A stretch of 64,000 bases of DNA from Onthophagus taurus (GCF_036711975.1 NC_091971.1:14391501-14455500), one strand, 5' to 3'; shown: positions 12,301-23,140, counted from the first letter of the stretch. Made by a program: numbers and translations. The notes: generated by a model not told the origin, from the sequence alone.

Positions 12301-14847
12301 AAATGATCGAAAATTTTTTCGAATTTTACAATTTTCGCCGATTAAATTTTAAACATTCCTATTTAATCCAGTTCTTGGAGTATGAGTATGAAAATTTTCC
12401 AAAGTGTTAATAAAAGTGTCCTATTTCCAATGAACCAACCCATTTTAAAAAATAACTTTTAGTTTTTGAAAAAACAATATTTGAAGTTTTGATAAAATTT
12501 TTGATAATGCAATTTTCATCGATAACATTCAAAATTCGCTATAAAATTAATTTCTTGAAGGATCCTTGTGGAAATATCACCAATTATTAATTAAGGTATC
12601 CTCTTTTTAATGCAACAAGCCGTTTTGAAAAATCACTTTCAGTTCTTGAGAAAAAAATTTTTGAAATGATCGACAATTTTTTCGAATTTTACAATTTTCG
12701 CCGATTAAATTTTAAAAATTCCTATTTAATCCAGTTCTTGGAGTATGAGTATGAAAATTTTCCAAAGTGTTAATAAAAGTGTCCTATTACCAATGAACCA
12801 ACCCATTTTGAAAAATAACATTTAGTTTTTGAGAAAACAATATTTGAAGAAAACTATATTATTTCTGTTAAGAGTTGCTGCGTTAGTTGAGTTGTATCTT
12901 GGATCCAAATAAGTTGACATTTTTATTCAAATATCGCAATAATATAGCAAAAAAAATCACTATCCGTTCCAACACTATATCTAGATATTTGGGTTTTGAG
13001 TTGTTCATTTATAGATACACTTGTAAGCATCTCTACTACTCTCTTCACGATGTTGGAGGTGTACACGATGGCCACCTTCCGTAAGTATAGCTTGTCTTGT
13101 AAATTTAACAGTTTTATACTTTGCTTTATAATTTTCTGGCTGATATTATATTTACCATTTCAAAACTTTACACTTATTTTCTATCGCTGGCCAACGGAAA
13201 GTATTTTCAGGGTTTGTACAATGTCAGGTACCTACGTTATGTTGTACTTGACAGTCGGTTATAATGTTGGATTCCAGCAAAACTTTACCCGATTGTTCTT
13301 TTTGACCGGATTAAGCATGTACATATGGGTGGGTACCTCCCGATCTTCCCCAGTTTCTTGCTTCCCTTTAAGGTGGTTCAACCTTTCTTAGGTCTTGTTA
13401 TTATTATAAGCTATGATTGACATTGATTCATTCAGGATCCGCTTTTTGTAACACCTTGTTGGAACTGCTTGATCTGGTATTACCAACAGAAATTCGCCTG
13501 TCGATCTGAAATTATTCTGCCGTCTATTGCAACAATCTTCGCGTCTTCGTCAATATTTTAATTCTCCTACTTGGCTCCATATTTTTCGTGGAGAGGTTTT
13601 TGTGTTTAGTAGAAATTCTCCTACTTCTGATTATCTTTAATGTATTGTTACAGAAACTATAAAATCGATATGTTTCCTTAAAGTTTAGTTAATAAATAAC
13701 ACAGTTCAGGCATACATTATTCCTTGAGTAAAGCCACTTTGCATCTTTTTAAGAGGTAATTTTCTGGTTATTGAGTTTTTATCATAATCGTTGCGAATGG
13801 TATGGTAAGGAATGCAGCTTTATGTGTGATAGAATCAAACCATAACTTTTTGTCACGTTTAATGTTTAACAAAATGAATATAGTCGGAACTCCGTTTTGT
13901 GCTTTTGAGGCAAAATGAAATGATGCAAAGAAATTTTATCAAATCTCCATAACATCAACAGGAGCAAATGAAATTACGCGTGATTATGGTTAATTAAGAT
14001 ATGACTTAATACTTTGAAATAGATTTACTTTGAAATAAAAAAATGAAAAACGAAATAAATCTTACCTATGATTTAAAGCTCGCCTTACTTCAACCAATCC
14101 TTCTTCATAATCATTTTTATTAACATTACTCACAGGCATAAATGTAGCGTTATGAATAACAATGATAGAGTCAAAATGTCTGCAAGTTAATCTCATCGTG
14201 GTATTTTCAAACGCAGCTTCTTCGACGATTTCTAAAAAGAAAAAATAAATTTATAGCGATTTTTTTCCAATTTCCGGTTGTAAAAGGATCGACTCGAAAG
14301 ATAAATATTTGCAGCTAGCCTTAATTAAAATCGTTAACGAGATAGAAACTTGGTTTGTGGTTCGAACAAATATATATGAAACCGTTTTTAGATTCAAATT
14401 TGTTTTTGAAACATTTCTTTTTAAATAACTAACATTGTAGTAGTGAAAATAACCAGAACAAAACTACCGGAAAATCACTTAGCCAGTGCATATTATTTTA
14501 CGATCTCATTTCGCGCATTCGTGATTTTACGATCCCATAAAAACTTATAACGGACGTTTTTCCGTTATAATTTTCGTGTATTAGACAAAACAAGTTCTCA
14601 CTTTCCGTGATTTATTGGAAACGAATCGATAAAGTCGATTTAGTACATACTAGTAAATTTTACATTAAAGAAAAAGTAAAACTAAATATTTGCGGCAATA
14701 AAAAACGTTCGCAGAAACAGTATTTACCCAAAGGCATAATATTAGAACGATTTATTTATCTAAGCTTTAAAGCGTTTACTCACACTCACCTACGTAAGAA
14801 GTGGCCGATTTAAACACAAACGATATCAGTATCCAAAAAGTGAACAT
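3341..14847 (-). CDS. Secreted SUEL-lectin / CUB / sushi domain protein (3' end missing)
   Basis: Five exons join with matching phases: 14847-14790, 14231-14066, 4101-3998, 3948-3757 and 3700-3341, giving 293 residues so far. Exon 1 encodes a hydrophobic signal peptide beginning MFTFWILISFVF. Residues about 20-109 form a galactose-binding (SUEL, latrophilin-type) lectin domain split over exons 2 and 3, with the C-S-G-V-S-H-C core. Residues 117-236 form a CUB domain (SPGYP, C-T-W-R-I, ending LFHYAPVGC). Residues 237-292 form a sushi/CCP module with paired cysteines. The last visible donor is AG-rich GTAAGT at 3340, phase 1, so further exons exist downstream. The protein is probably extracellular or membrane-anchored and may bind carbohydrate; no symbol is assigned. 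Intron 2 is about 10 kb and is filled with satellite arrays and transposon relics. Confidence 0.75.
4180..4349 (+). other. Unique flank 'A' of satellite array 1
   Basis: This segment, next to array 1, reappears in inverted orientation at about 12880-12990 next to array 2. Shared pieces include the stretch around GTTCCA-ACACTAT/GGAACGGATAGTGAT and the stretch around TTGGATCC followed by AAATAAGTTGAC. The copy by array 2 has an internal deletion. Sharing of unique sequence beside two arrays suggests the arrays travelled with it. Confidence 0.5.
4350..5925 (+). repeat. Satellite array 1, ~361-bp dimeric monomer
   Basis: Tandem units can be followed by the landmark AAGGATCCTTCAAGAAATT (with small changes) at about 4752, 5113, 5476 and 5838, a spacing of 361-362 bases. 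Each unit is two diverged ~180-base halves: one contains ATCGATGAAAATTGCAACAT, the other AATCGGCGAAAATTGCAAAAT. The array lies inside intron 2 of the lectin/CUB gene, on the same strand sense as array 3 and opposite to array 2. Its right end stops abruptly at an unrelated relic starting near 5926. Confidence 0.9.
5926..6720 (-). mobile_element. Relic of an unnamed transposon ORF with SDG..QY and HGKG..DG motifs
   Basis: A minus-strand frame at about 6709-6422 contains SDGPSTQYKNRK and, 30 residues on, ESGHGKGTPDGI. This motif pair recurs in a repeat-encoded protein that I recall from insects and cnidarians, but I cannot name the superfamily. The plus-strand stretch at 5926-6000 reads as another degraded fragment (EQAYLLQDDAIKHLWV). 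Neither has an intact frame. The region between them is AT-rich and unassigned. Confidence 0.4.
6721..7335. other. AT-rich intronic stretch, nothing recognised
   Basis: No reading frame, terminal repeat or tandem structure was seen. It lies within intron 2 of the lectin/CUB gene. Confidence 0.4.
7340..7450 (+). mobile_element. Short LINE fragment (possible)
   Basis: The plus strand reads EAEWENLKKIIHNAANEVL in one frame, a pattern like the linker between endonuclease and reverse transcriptase in non-LTR retrotransposons. The match is short and no reverse transcriptase follows. Confidence 0.3.
7450..7740 (-). pseudogene. Tigger/pogo-type transposase fragment
   Basis: The minus strand from about 7660 carries GKYSPKIIFNVDEIGLYWKK followed by PARTFISGEE. 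This is the segment around the first catalytic aspartate (NVDE) of pogo/Tigger DDE transposases related to jerky and CENP-B. After a frame change the text continues as APGFKVAKDRITFLLGANVSG, also typical of that family. At least one frameshift and the loss of both flanking domains show it is dead. Confidence 0.7.
7900..9755. other. Intronic stretch without supported genes
   Basis: No exon or mobile-element motif is supported. The slightly GC-richer part at 8320-8460 holds a 43-residue minus-strand frame (from 8453) that I do not recognise and do not call. Short AT-rich repeats are otherwise all that is visible. Confidence 0.35.
9760..11350 (+). mobile_element. Degraded LINE: reverse transcriptase and C-terminal remnant
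   Basis: Plus-strand frames, broken by stops and frameshifts, keep the order of a non-LTR reverse transcriptase. They begin with WKNIIVLIHKKGETTRYQ and IEDRLEKEQKAFQP near 10010-10150. Next come FLDLKPALDQTPKQRLWNTL and SLSPLLFIAY near 10370-10565, then a stretch matching the TISKDGKINQ-IRN segment near 10800. A degraded C-terminal tail runs to about 11350. The catalytic YADD block is not intact. The element lies in intron 2 of the lectin/CUB gene, antisense to it. Confidence 0.7.
10927..11152 (+). repeat. 113-bp direct tandem duplication inside the LINE relic
   Basis: The block starting ATATTAGAGAGATACAAACC at about 10927 is repeated at about 11040 almost without change, including the AGAAGAGGCA(T/G)AGTTTGAAAT part. 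Only two copies are present. It is a recent local duplication within the dead LINE. Confidence 0.85.
11690..11854 (-). other. Unique flank 'B' of satellite array 2
   Basis: Read on the minus strand, the sequence just outside array 2 has a coding look (acidic, with NSDSFVSNECDDELQ). The same text, NSDSSVSNECDDELQ, is found just outside array 3 on the plus strand at 18300-18345. Its orientation relative to the satellite is the same in both cases. Confidence 0.6.
11855..12850 (-). repeat. Satellite array 2, same ~361-bp family, inverted
   Basis: The same dimeric satellite as array 1 but in the opposite orientation. Landmark AAGGATCC recurs at about 12197 and 12558, 361 bases apart. It contains about two and three-quarter units and is more diverged than the others. 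It lies in intron 2 of the lectin/CUB gene and is bordered by flank B on the left and flank A on the right, so it is the most complete copy of the flank-array-flank structure. Confidence 0.9.
12851..14060. other. Flank 'A' copy and unassigned intronic sequence
   Basis: Positions 12880-12990 match flank A of array 1 in inverted orientation. The rest to 14060 includes a 131-codon plus-strand frame at 12996-13391 with hydrophobic content but no family motif and no convincing splice context. I could not decide between chance and an eroded element. Confidence 0.35.
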
Positions 14848-15299
14848 TTCAGGTTTTTTTCTCAACACTCTTTTTACTCTTCTCATTTATCAATTTATTT
14901 TTATTAATCAAACTAAGATTAATCATTGGGAACATTACGATTGCAAGTTCGATAGCACTTTGATGCAAAAATGATAATCAGCTTTACTTTCTACAAAAAA
15001 AAATAAATAAAAAAATGTTAGAATCAAGGATTGGTTCCTAATTTACATTCAATTTTCATGTGCAACAGACCGAAAATTAATTTCCTTTTTGTTTACACTA
15101 AACCAAATGAATAACAATTATCTTAACTTTTAAAATATAAACAAATAATACTTACATCATTATTGATAAAGAGGTGGCACGATTAATTTTTACATTTTTT
15201 TTTGATACACAGATTTTAAGGTGAAAAAAAATATCTATTTTGGATTGAAAAAAAAATATTTGCCGCCAAACTAAAACACTTTCATGTGTAGAAAAGGTT

Positions 15300-15440
15300 T
15301 ACTAACACCAATGTAAGTTTCTAGATCGACGCTGGACGTCGGTGTGGCACTGACGTCGCGACGCTCGGGCATATTTCGAACCGCCCCCACCCCATACAAG
15401 GTCACGTTACGTCATCGTCATCCCTTGAACCCCAAAAATC
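15300..15440 (-). promoter_or_regulatory. GC-richer candidate promoter of the lectin/CUB gene
   Basis: A local GC-rich island in AT-rich DNA, about 450 bases 5' of the start codon at 14847. It contains the CRE-type octamer half TGACGTCG at about 15350 and further TACGTCATCGTCAT text at about 15410. No TATA box or start site could be fixed. The assignment rests on position and composition only. Confidence 0.4.
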
Positions 15441-16175
15441 TCACCAGATTAAATTTGCTCCAGGCAAATTTCAACTTTTAAATCAAAAGAGAAAGAATTA
15501 CTCACCTATGAAATTAATGAATTAATTAAAAATGTCTTTTATTTACTCATATATTTATCGTTGGTGTTATTCCCCGATTGATTTATTGAATAAAATATAA
15601 ACCTACTTTCTTTTTTCGATTTTTATGCTTTTAACCTCGACCGAGCAAAAGGGGAAACAGAAACGGTTAAATTTTTATCAGGCTACTAAAATCTTCACGG
15701 TTTGCCACTGAGTGAATACATATTATCATGGGTTAATTAAAATGTACACCTGCTTTTTTGTGTTTTTTTAATTCAATTTAAAATCAGAGGAACATCAAAA
15801 AAATATTTTGTTTTTATTTGGTTTTGTTACAATAATTCTTTTACGTTAATACATCAGTGATGTTATAATCCCCTGTATCTTCTGGAATACTAATTTGGAA
15901 TTGTAGTAAAACTACTAAATAAGTCACCATTGTTGCTAATAACTAAAACAAAAAAGATAATAAAAGCATATATTAGACGATGCCATGTAGCAAATAACAC
16001 AAATTTTACAATTATTATAATTGTTGTGTGGCTGATGAAGCCAGTCCAAGTAAAGACAAAATTCATTACAAATGAATTATTGAATGAAATTAATCAGATA
16101 TAAAAAGTCTCCTGAAATTCACAAACTTATTAACCCTTCAGACAGCTTCTTTTTACTCCATCAATAAAACCATGA
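15441..16175. other. AT-rich intergenic stretch
   Basis: No gene, terminal repeat or RNA structure was recognised between the lectin/CUB gene promoter region and satellite array 3. Confidence 0.4.
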
Positions 16176-16179
16176 GAGA

Positions 16180-18298
16180 TGATTGGTTATCGATGAAAAT
16201 TGCAACATTAAAAATTCTATCATACCTTCAAATATTGTTTTCCCACAAAATAAAAGTTATTTTTCAAAACGTGTTGGTTCATTGGAAAGAGGACGCTTTT
16301 ATTATCATTTTGGGAAATTTTCATACTTATATTCCAAGAAATTAATTTTATACGAATTTTTAAAACTTAATCGGCGAAAATTGCAAAATTCGACAAAATT
16401 GTCGATTATTTCCAAAATTTTTTTCTTAAGAACTAAAAGTGATTTTTCAAAACGGCTTGTTGCATTAAAAAGAAGATACTTTAATTAATAATTAGTGATA
16501 TTTCTACAAAGATCCTTCAAGAAATGAATTTTATAGCGAATTTTGAAAGTTATCGATGAAAATTACAACATCGAAAATTTTATCAAAACTTCAAATATTA
16601 TTTTCTCAAAAACTAAACGTTGTTTCTCAAAACGTGTTGGTTCATTCGAAAGAGGACACTTTTATTAACACTTTGGGAAATTTTCATACTCATATTCCAA
16701 GAAATGGATTTTATACGAATTTTTAAAACTTAATCGGCAAAAATTGCAAAATTCGAAAAATTGTCGATTATTACAAAAATTTATTTCTCAAGAACTGAAA
16801 GTGATTTTTCAAAACGGCTTGTTGCATTAAAAAGCGCATACTTTAATTAGTAATTGGCGATATTTCCACAAGGATCCTTCAAGAAATTAATTGTATAGCG
16901 AATTTTGAAAATTATCGATGAAAATTGCAACATCGAAAATTTTATCAAAACTTCAAATATTGTTTTCTCAAAAACTAAAGGTTATTCTTCAAAACGTATT
17001 GGTTCATTCGAAAGAGGACACTTTTATTAACACTTTGGGAAATTTTCATACTCATATTCCAAGAAATGGATTTTATACGAATTTTTAAAACTTAATCGGC
17101 AAAAATTGCAAAATTCGAAAAATTGTCGATTATTACAAAAATTTATTTCTCAAGAACTGAAAGTGATTTTTCAAAACGGCTTGTTGCATTAAAAAGGGGA
17201 TACTTTAATTAATAATTGGCGATATTTCCACAAGGATCCTTCAAGAAATGAATTTTATAGCGAATTTTGAAAGTTATTGATGAAAATTGCAACATCGAAA
17301 ATTTTATCAAAACTTCAAATATTGTTTTTTCAAAAACTAAACGTTGTTTCTCAAAACGTGTTGGTTCATTGGAAAGAGGACACTTTTATTAACATTTTGG
17401 GAAATTTTCTTACTCATATTCCAAGAAATGGATTTTATACGAATTTTTAAAACTTAATCGGCAAAAATTGCAAAATTCGAAAAATTGTCGATTATTTCAA
17501 AAATTTTTTTCTCAAGAACTAAAAGTGATTTTTCAAAACGGCTTGTTGCATTAAAAAGGGGATACTTTAATTAATAATTGGCGATATTTCCACAAGGATC
17601 CTTCAAGAAATTAATTTTATAGCGAATTTTGAAAGTTATCGATGAAAATTGACACATCGAAAATTTTATCAAAACTTCAAATATTGTTTTCTCAAAAACT
17701 AAAGGTTATTCTTCAAAACGTATTGGTTCATTGGAAAGAGGACACTTTTATTAACACTTTAAGAAATTTTCATACTTATATTCCAAGAAATTGATTTTAT
17801 ACGAATTTTTAAAACTTAATCGGCAAAAATTGCAAAATTCGAAAAATTGTCGATTATTACAAAAATTTATTTCTCAAGAACTGAAAGTGATTTTTCAAAA
17901 CGGCTTGTTGCATTAAAAAGGGGATACTTTAATTAATAATTGGCGGTATTTCCACAAGGATCCTTCAAGAAATTAATTTTATAGCGAATTTTGAAAGTTA
18001 TCGATGAAAATTGCAACATCGAAAATTTTATCAAAACTTCAAATATTGTTTTCTCAAAAACTAAAGGTTATTCTTCAAAACGTATTGGTTCATTGGAAAG
18101 AGGACACTTTTATTAACACTTTAAGAAATTTTCATACTTATATTCCAAGAAATTGATTTTATACGAATTTTTAAAACTTAATCGACAAAAATTGCAAAAT
18201 TCGACAAAATTGTCGATTATTTCAAAAATTTTTTTCTCAAGAACTGAAAGTGATTTTTCAAAACGGCTTTTTGCATTAAGAAGAGCATACTCTAATTA
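16180..18298 (+). repeat. Satellite array 3, same ~361-bp family
   Basis: The longest array, close to six dimeric units. The landmark GGATCCTTCAAGAAAT(T/G) recurs at about 16510, 16874, 17235, 17597 and 17957. Neighbouring units are very alike, which points to recent homogenisation. The left border at 16180 is abrupt within an ATCGATGAAAATTGCAACAT block; the right border passes into flank B at 18300. Confidence 0.92.
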
Positions 18299-18400
18299 AT
18301 AATCGAAAGTGATAACAGCGACAGTTCTGTTAGTAATGAATGTGATGATGAATTACAAGCGAAGAGAAGGAAACTAGACGAAACTGCAACAAGAGATTTT
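18299..18400 (+). other. Flank 'B' copy beside array 3, coding-like
   Basis: One open frame from 18301 reads as an acidic, serine-rich run followed by QAKRRKLDET, resembling a nuclear-localisation signal. It is cut at 18404 by a small terminal-repeat element. The matching text beside array 2 shows this is not chance. It is probably a remnant of a protein encoded by the element that carried the satellite. Confidence 0.5.
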
Positions 18401-18403
18401 ATA

Positions 18404-18678
18404 CAGGGTGCCCATACATTACATATAAGGGTACAAAAACTTTACATTATCGTAAAGAGAAAAGTAATCTCTATCAAATGAGCCTAACGAAGGGATACAT
18501 TGCCATTTAAAAAAATTCAAATGTTATTCGTTACTCATTTGTTTTCTGAATTAAAAACAATTGAATGCAGTCTTATTATGGCAAATACAATATTAAACAA
18601 CTTTTGTACAAAATGTTTTTTTATAAAGTCAATATTTACCAAGATATATACTATATTCCATACATAATGGGCACCCTG
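18404..18678. mobile_element. MITE with CAGGGTGCCCAT ends
   Basis: The left end CAGGGTGCCCATACATTA and the right end TACATAATGGGCACCCTG are inverted copies of each other with small differences. TA dinucleotides flank both ends. The 275-bp length and lack of coding capacity fit a non-autonomous mariner-type element. It is inserted in flank B of array 3. Confidence 0.8.
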
Positions 18679-18689
18679 TATATCTCATA

Positions 18690-19865
18690 CATACCCTACA
18701 TATCTCAGCCCATTGTGATTAAACTAGTATTTCTCACTACTCAAAGTTAGACCAACGCCTGTTTCAAGACATGTTTCAAATACAGAAAATTATAATTCAG
18801 GTCTTAATACTTGCCCAATAAAACGTTGTCTTATTAGTGCAGTATGCAAATCAAAAGATATTCTAAGAATTTGATACAAGCCTCGGCCACACTAAATGCT
18901 TTTGTGTATGTCAGCAAGCAGAGTTAATCAAGACTTGCCAAATATAGCATATCTGTCCACCAATTTAGTATATTGCTAACAAATCGCAATGTTATCTAAA
19001 GATCTACTGCAAGAATTACTGCTAGTGGCAGTTAGGGATTGACTTGAATATCCATAACTTACTCAGTTGGTACACGAATATTTGACACTTACAAACTGAA
19101 ATGAACACCAGCACGAACTAATATCGATCTGAATATTTTTAAAATAGTCTTATATCCAAAATGGATGTATGACAGAGCATAATCAAGAAGATGGAATAAA
19201 TTTGTAATACTTATTGAAAGTAAGAGTTAAGTTAGATCAACATACTTTAGCGGGAAGATTGACATTTGTAAACAAAACTAACCTTACTCAACACAATCCA
19301 CGGTTTAATTGCTATTTCAAAAGAAAACTAACCTTTCCTAACAATCTTTATTCTTTAGACAAAAGAGCTGCCTAAGGAACTGTTTTCTACTGCAAATTAT
19401 TATTTAATGAACGCGTTTATGTGGTTATATACAAGGCGAAAGCTAAAATTTACGCATTTTTAACAATCAACGCTTTCTTTTTCCAACATTGTAGCAATAC
19501 CTAAATAAATTCTCATGTATCAGGTTCTCACTGTTCTCAATCTTCCACACAATACACTAATAATGACTCCTACACTTTTCATCATCTAACTTTCTGCCAT
19601 TGCGGTTTTTTTTTTGTATAGCGATGTGTTTATTCCTATAAGATTTTGATCAACAAGTATATACACGTTGATTTTTCTTCTTAATCTTCACGTTCCAGTT
19701 ACTATAATTTAATTCGATTTGTTTTATATGTACACCTAGAAATAATATTCAGCAAAACTCTGAAAATTTGTTGTGCTCTGTTTTTGCACATCTGACAAAT
19801 GAGATGCATCTCATTTACTATTCCTTTGTATATAAATAAATAATTAAAATATCTGTATACACAAC
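18690..19865. other. Region 3' of the gustatory receptor; last exon not found
   Basis: The receptor gene must continue here or further left, because its fourth exon ends in a clean donor at 19869. I searched the minus strand for the usual short C-terminal exon (a TYLVVL.QF-like motif) and found only a doubtful candidate near 19110. No other gene was seen. Confidence 0.4.
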
Positions 19866-19869
19866 TTAC

Positions 19870-21240
19870 TGATTTAAACAAATTTCGATTTACATCAAAA
19901 AATCCTCCAAGACTTATATCAGTTTGATTCATTTCAGTCGCTCTTAAAAACATATTTATCTAAAAAAAATTAATAATAATAATACATTTAAAAAAACAAC
20001 TTTATGTTCATACTTCTTGTTGTGCGTCATCATTCATCCAAGATAACTCAACAAGCAACAATTTTTTTTGAAAATAAACCCGAACCTAATTTCCAATTAA
20101 ATAAATCAAAACACATTTTAATTCAACATTTTGTTTCTTACACAATTTGATGCATAATGCGCTTCATCGCAAACAAAATATAACAATCCAGTAGCGAATA
20201 CGGCCGAAACGGTAAGCCCAACGTCTTTAATCCCCAAACCACCTTGTATTTGTGATAATAATCCATAAACAGTTAATGTTATGACAAGGAAAAGATAAAG
20301 ACATAAAAAAGTGACCATATAACAAACTGAGTCGCCGAGATTTCTTGTTAATTTGCTTAACATCATCCAAAGTGATCGATATTCCGCCACTCTAACTGAT
20401 GGACCAACATGGTGAAGAGCTTGTTGAAAATCATCCGCTATTAAAGTGGCTATTCTTCCGATAACGTTGCATTGCAAATACCACATCCCACCAACAAGAT
20501 AAGTTATTGTATTTATGTAACAATAAGGAACAACCTATAAAAAAGTGTTTAAAAATATAATTTAATGACAGAAATTACTTTTTATTTACTTGTAAAAATC
20601 TAAAATGAGCCATCGTAATATGAGTAACAACCATAATAGCACAAGAAAGTATTGGTAAACCCAACGTAACTAAAAGTGGTTTATTTCCCATAAATAGCGC
20701 TAACCTTTTTCCCGATATCTTAAGATAAATCCGTTCAAAAGTGGACCATTCGCAATAAATCGATGCGATATTTCTACTTTCATACCATGTCAATGGTAAA
20801 ATTATAATAGGTACTAAATAAACCGTAAAAAGGTAATCGATAACCGCCTCTTCAAATTTCCCCTCTGTAGATTTTACCATTTCCACGTGATCCCACTTGA
20901 TATATCCAATATAACCACTCATAACCAGTAATAAAAATATTGAATATATTATCATTGGTAAAGACACTTGCGCCATTCCATAAGAAGAACCTCTTATTGG
21001 AAAAATACCCATAGCACATCCCAACATATTAATAGGTGTTAAACATTCAAAAACAACCCCGTTATCTTTTTTGTTGAAAGGTAAAGGAGGACCATTCGGA
21101 GCTGGGCCAACTTTAATTTTATGCGGTTGATAATAAGTTTGAGCCCCTTCTAAATAAACACTTCGTTTTCTTCTCGTCCCACCTCCAGTATTGTCCATAT
21201 CGCCGAAAACACTCAAACTATTCAAATTGGGCACGTGCAT
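19870..21240 (-). CDS. Gustatory receptor of the CO2-receptor clade (Gr21a/Gr63a-like), last exon missing
   Basis: Four exons join in phase 0: 21240-20590, 20534-20142, 20085-20014 and 19959-19870, giving 402 residues. Exon 1 opens with MHVPNLNSLS, a soluble N-terminus, then ECLTPINMLGCAMGIFPIRG and several membrane segments. Exon 2 carries YRSLWMMLSKLTRNLGD, then YGLLSQIQGGLGIKDVG and CDEAHYAS. Exon 3 is only 24 codons (KKLLLVELSWMNDDAQQE). Exon 4 carries FLRATEMN and GGFFDVNRNLFKS, the family's conserved C-terminal block. These motifs, as I recall them, mark the conserved insect CO2-receptor lineage. A short terminal exon encoding the last membrane segment is expected left of 19870. The protein would sit in the membrane of sensory neurons, working with partner receptors of the same clade. 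Paralogue (Gr1, Gr2 or Gr3 of beetles) cannot be fixed. Confidence 0.78.
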
Positions 21241-21249
21241 TTCGCCCTT

Positions 21250-22480
21250 TCAGTAAAGAAACTAATCCCAGGACATGTGGAGGTCGATTTTTATAAAGCG
21301 ACATGTTTGCAGTACAATTAATCATGACCTTAGCTTACTGAAGCCCAAGGTATAATTGACATGAATTATTTCTCATATTTTCAAAGAGGTCAAGTTTGAA
21401 GGTAATGAAATTCGTGGAACAAATAATTTAATTATTTATAAAATGAATCAAAATGTTATTTAAGAGGTACTTTTAAGAAAAGAAATATATAAAAATACTT
21501 AAAATTTTATCATTTTGGATGTATAACCAAAAGCAACTTTGCTGTCTTGTAAGAATCTTTCAAAAAATATGCTTTATACCATGTGTATCTATAAACAAGG
21601 CTTTATGTCTGTATCTTAATGTATTTTAACATCATTCAGGTTCTTCTGCACTCCACGCCATCCTTTTTGTTAGTCTTAATCTTATAACAATAAAGTTCTA
21701 TTGCTTTTCTGATCAATATTTGGTAGTAGTGGTTGTTCCTGGTAAGTATTTTTTGGTTCCCAGCTCGACAATTAGAATATGTTACATCATGATATGAAGC
21801 GTAAATGGAATTCCATTCTCAAATTCATCTAGCAATGTAAGTAGTAATTGAAGCATGCTTCAAAGTGTAGGAAGAAAACACGCATTAGCGTTATTCACCA
21901 TTGCTTAAATTGAAGAGTGCCAAAACAGAAATATTGGCAAAGGGAAGACCTTTTAAATAAAAAAAATCTTATTCAAATCGAGCAATACGTTCAAAAGTTA
22001 TTGCAGTTTCAAACTGGTCATTATTTTAGGTGATTTTTAAATGTTTCGTTGTATGTATATAGGCAACCCAACTAACATATCTGTATTATAACTTTTAAGC
22101 AATGTACTGCAATGTAGATAACATTTACATTCCCAAAATGTTATTAATTAATATTTCCCATAATAATTAATTTCAAAATACTTTCATAAAACGATAACCA
22201 AATTATTTCGATGCGCATGCTTAGTCATATATTCGCGTGATGAAAAAGGATGCGCGGAAAAACATCAAGCGTTACCAACCGTTTTTGATAGTTACTAAAA
22301 TTCGCTCAATATATTCTGAAACATTTTAATTAATCTTGGTCCAATATTCGAGTGTAAAATTGACTTAAATACATTTGTCGAACTGATGAATTGAAATAAC
22401 GATCGCTTTTGAGCGGCATTTAAGTTTTTTTAACAACATATTCAAATGTTCCGCCGTAAGTTATATGACGTCACGTCACT
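21250..22480. other. Intergenic stretch 5' of the gustatory receptor
   Basis: Presumed to hold the receptor promoter. No recognisable core promoter motif, gene or mobile element was secured. Confidence 0.35.
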
Positions 22481-22484
22481 TGTA

Positions 22485-22610
22485 CCAAGATGGCCACAAA
22501 ATCATTCTGAGTACTTTTGACAGTTTGTTTTTTGTGAGTTTTTTAGTGTTATATACCACTGAAAGTTTGAAAATTATAACAGTTCCTTTACGGTAAGCAT
22601 AAATCTTATC
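22485..22610 (+). promoter_or_regulatory. Diverged copy of the Row/POGZ-like promoter and 5' exon region
   Basis: The text AAGATGGCC followed by CATTCTGAGTA-TTTTGACAG and, further on, TAACAGTT-CTTTACG and a GTAAG donor-like site runs parallel to 31700-31870, the presumed 5' non-coding exon of the Row-like gene. Similarity is patchy but in the same order. No coding exon follows here. It may be an old duplication or a repeat used as a promoter. Confidence 0.35.
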
Positions 22611-22619
22611 ACGCAGAAT

Positions 22620-23140
22620 TCATTCTGTACTTGTTAACAAAAATATTAAAAATTCACCTTTTAAATCACTTTTGTTATATAGCTCTTAATTCAAGAGTTT
22701 TCATATTGGTATAGGCGAGCTAAAGGATATGTGATACTATTATTTATTACTTGAATTGATTCTAAAAGCTGTACTAAACGTAGTTTTAGAGACGAACAAT
22801 AAAAAATCCGAATTAAAACGGCTTTGGCCGAACGAAAGCGTTGCACACCGTTCTGTGTTACGTTAACTACTATCGCCATCTATTGCCCAACTGACTAATC
22901 ACACGGAGAAGCTTAAAAACATAAATTTAAAGATGTACTGTAATAATTCGTTCGCTATTCCCTCTAACATAATCTTTTGGTTTGACATGACACGTTTTCA
23001 TTCATAGGTGTCTCCCCAAATGATATCTAAAAGAAGTAAAGAAACAGTTTTATGGGCGGTGTAATAACATGTTCATATACAATTTTTATATCTCATTTTC
23101 GACAACAGGTGCCGCTAGTATCTCTGTTTTACAATTTATA
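22620..23140. other. Unassigned intergenic stretch
   Basis: No supported exon or element. A 62-codon minus-strand frame at 22691-22879 has no recognisable motif. Confidence 0.35.

Noticed and set aside
12996-13391. A 131-codon plus-strand frame with hydrophobic segments
   Set aside because: No motif, no start context and no matching splice sites. It lies within an intron of the lectin/CUB gene next to transposon flanks.
19085-19135. Candidate last exon of the gustatory receptor (FVLVFISVCK after an AG)
   Set aside because: It lacks the expected TYLVVL.QF-like pattern and has no polypyrimidine tract before the AG.
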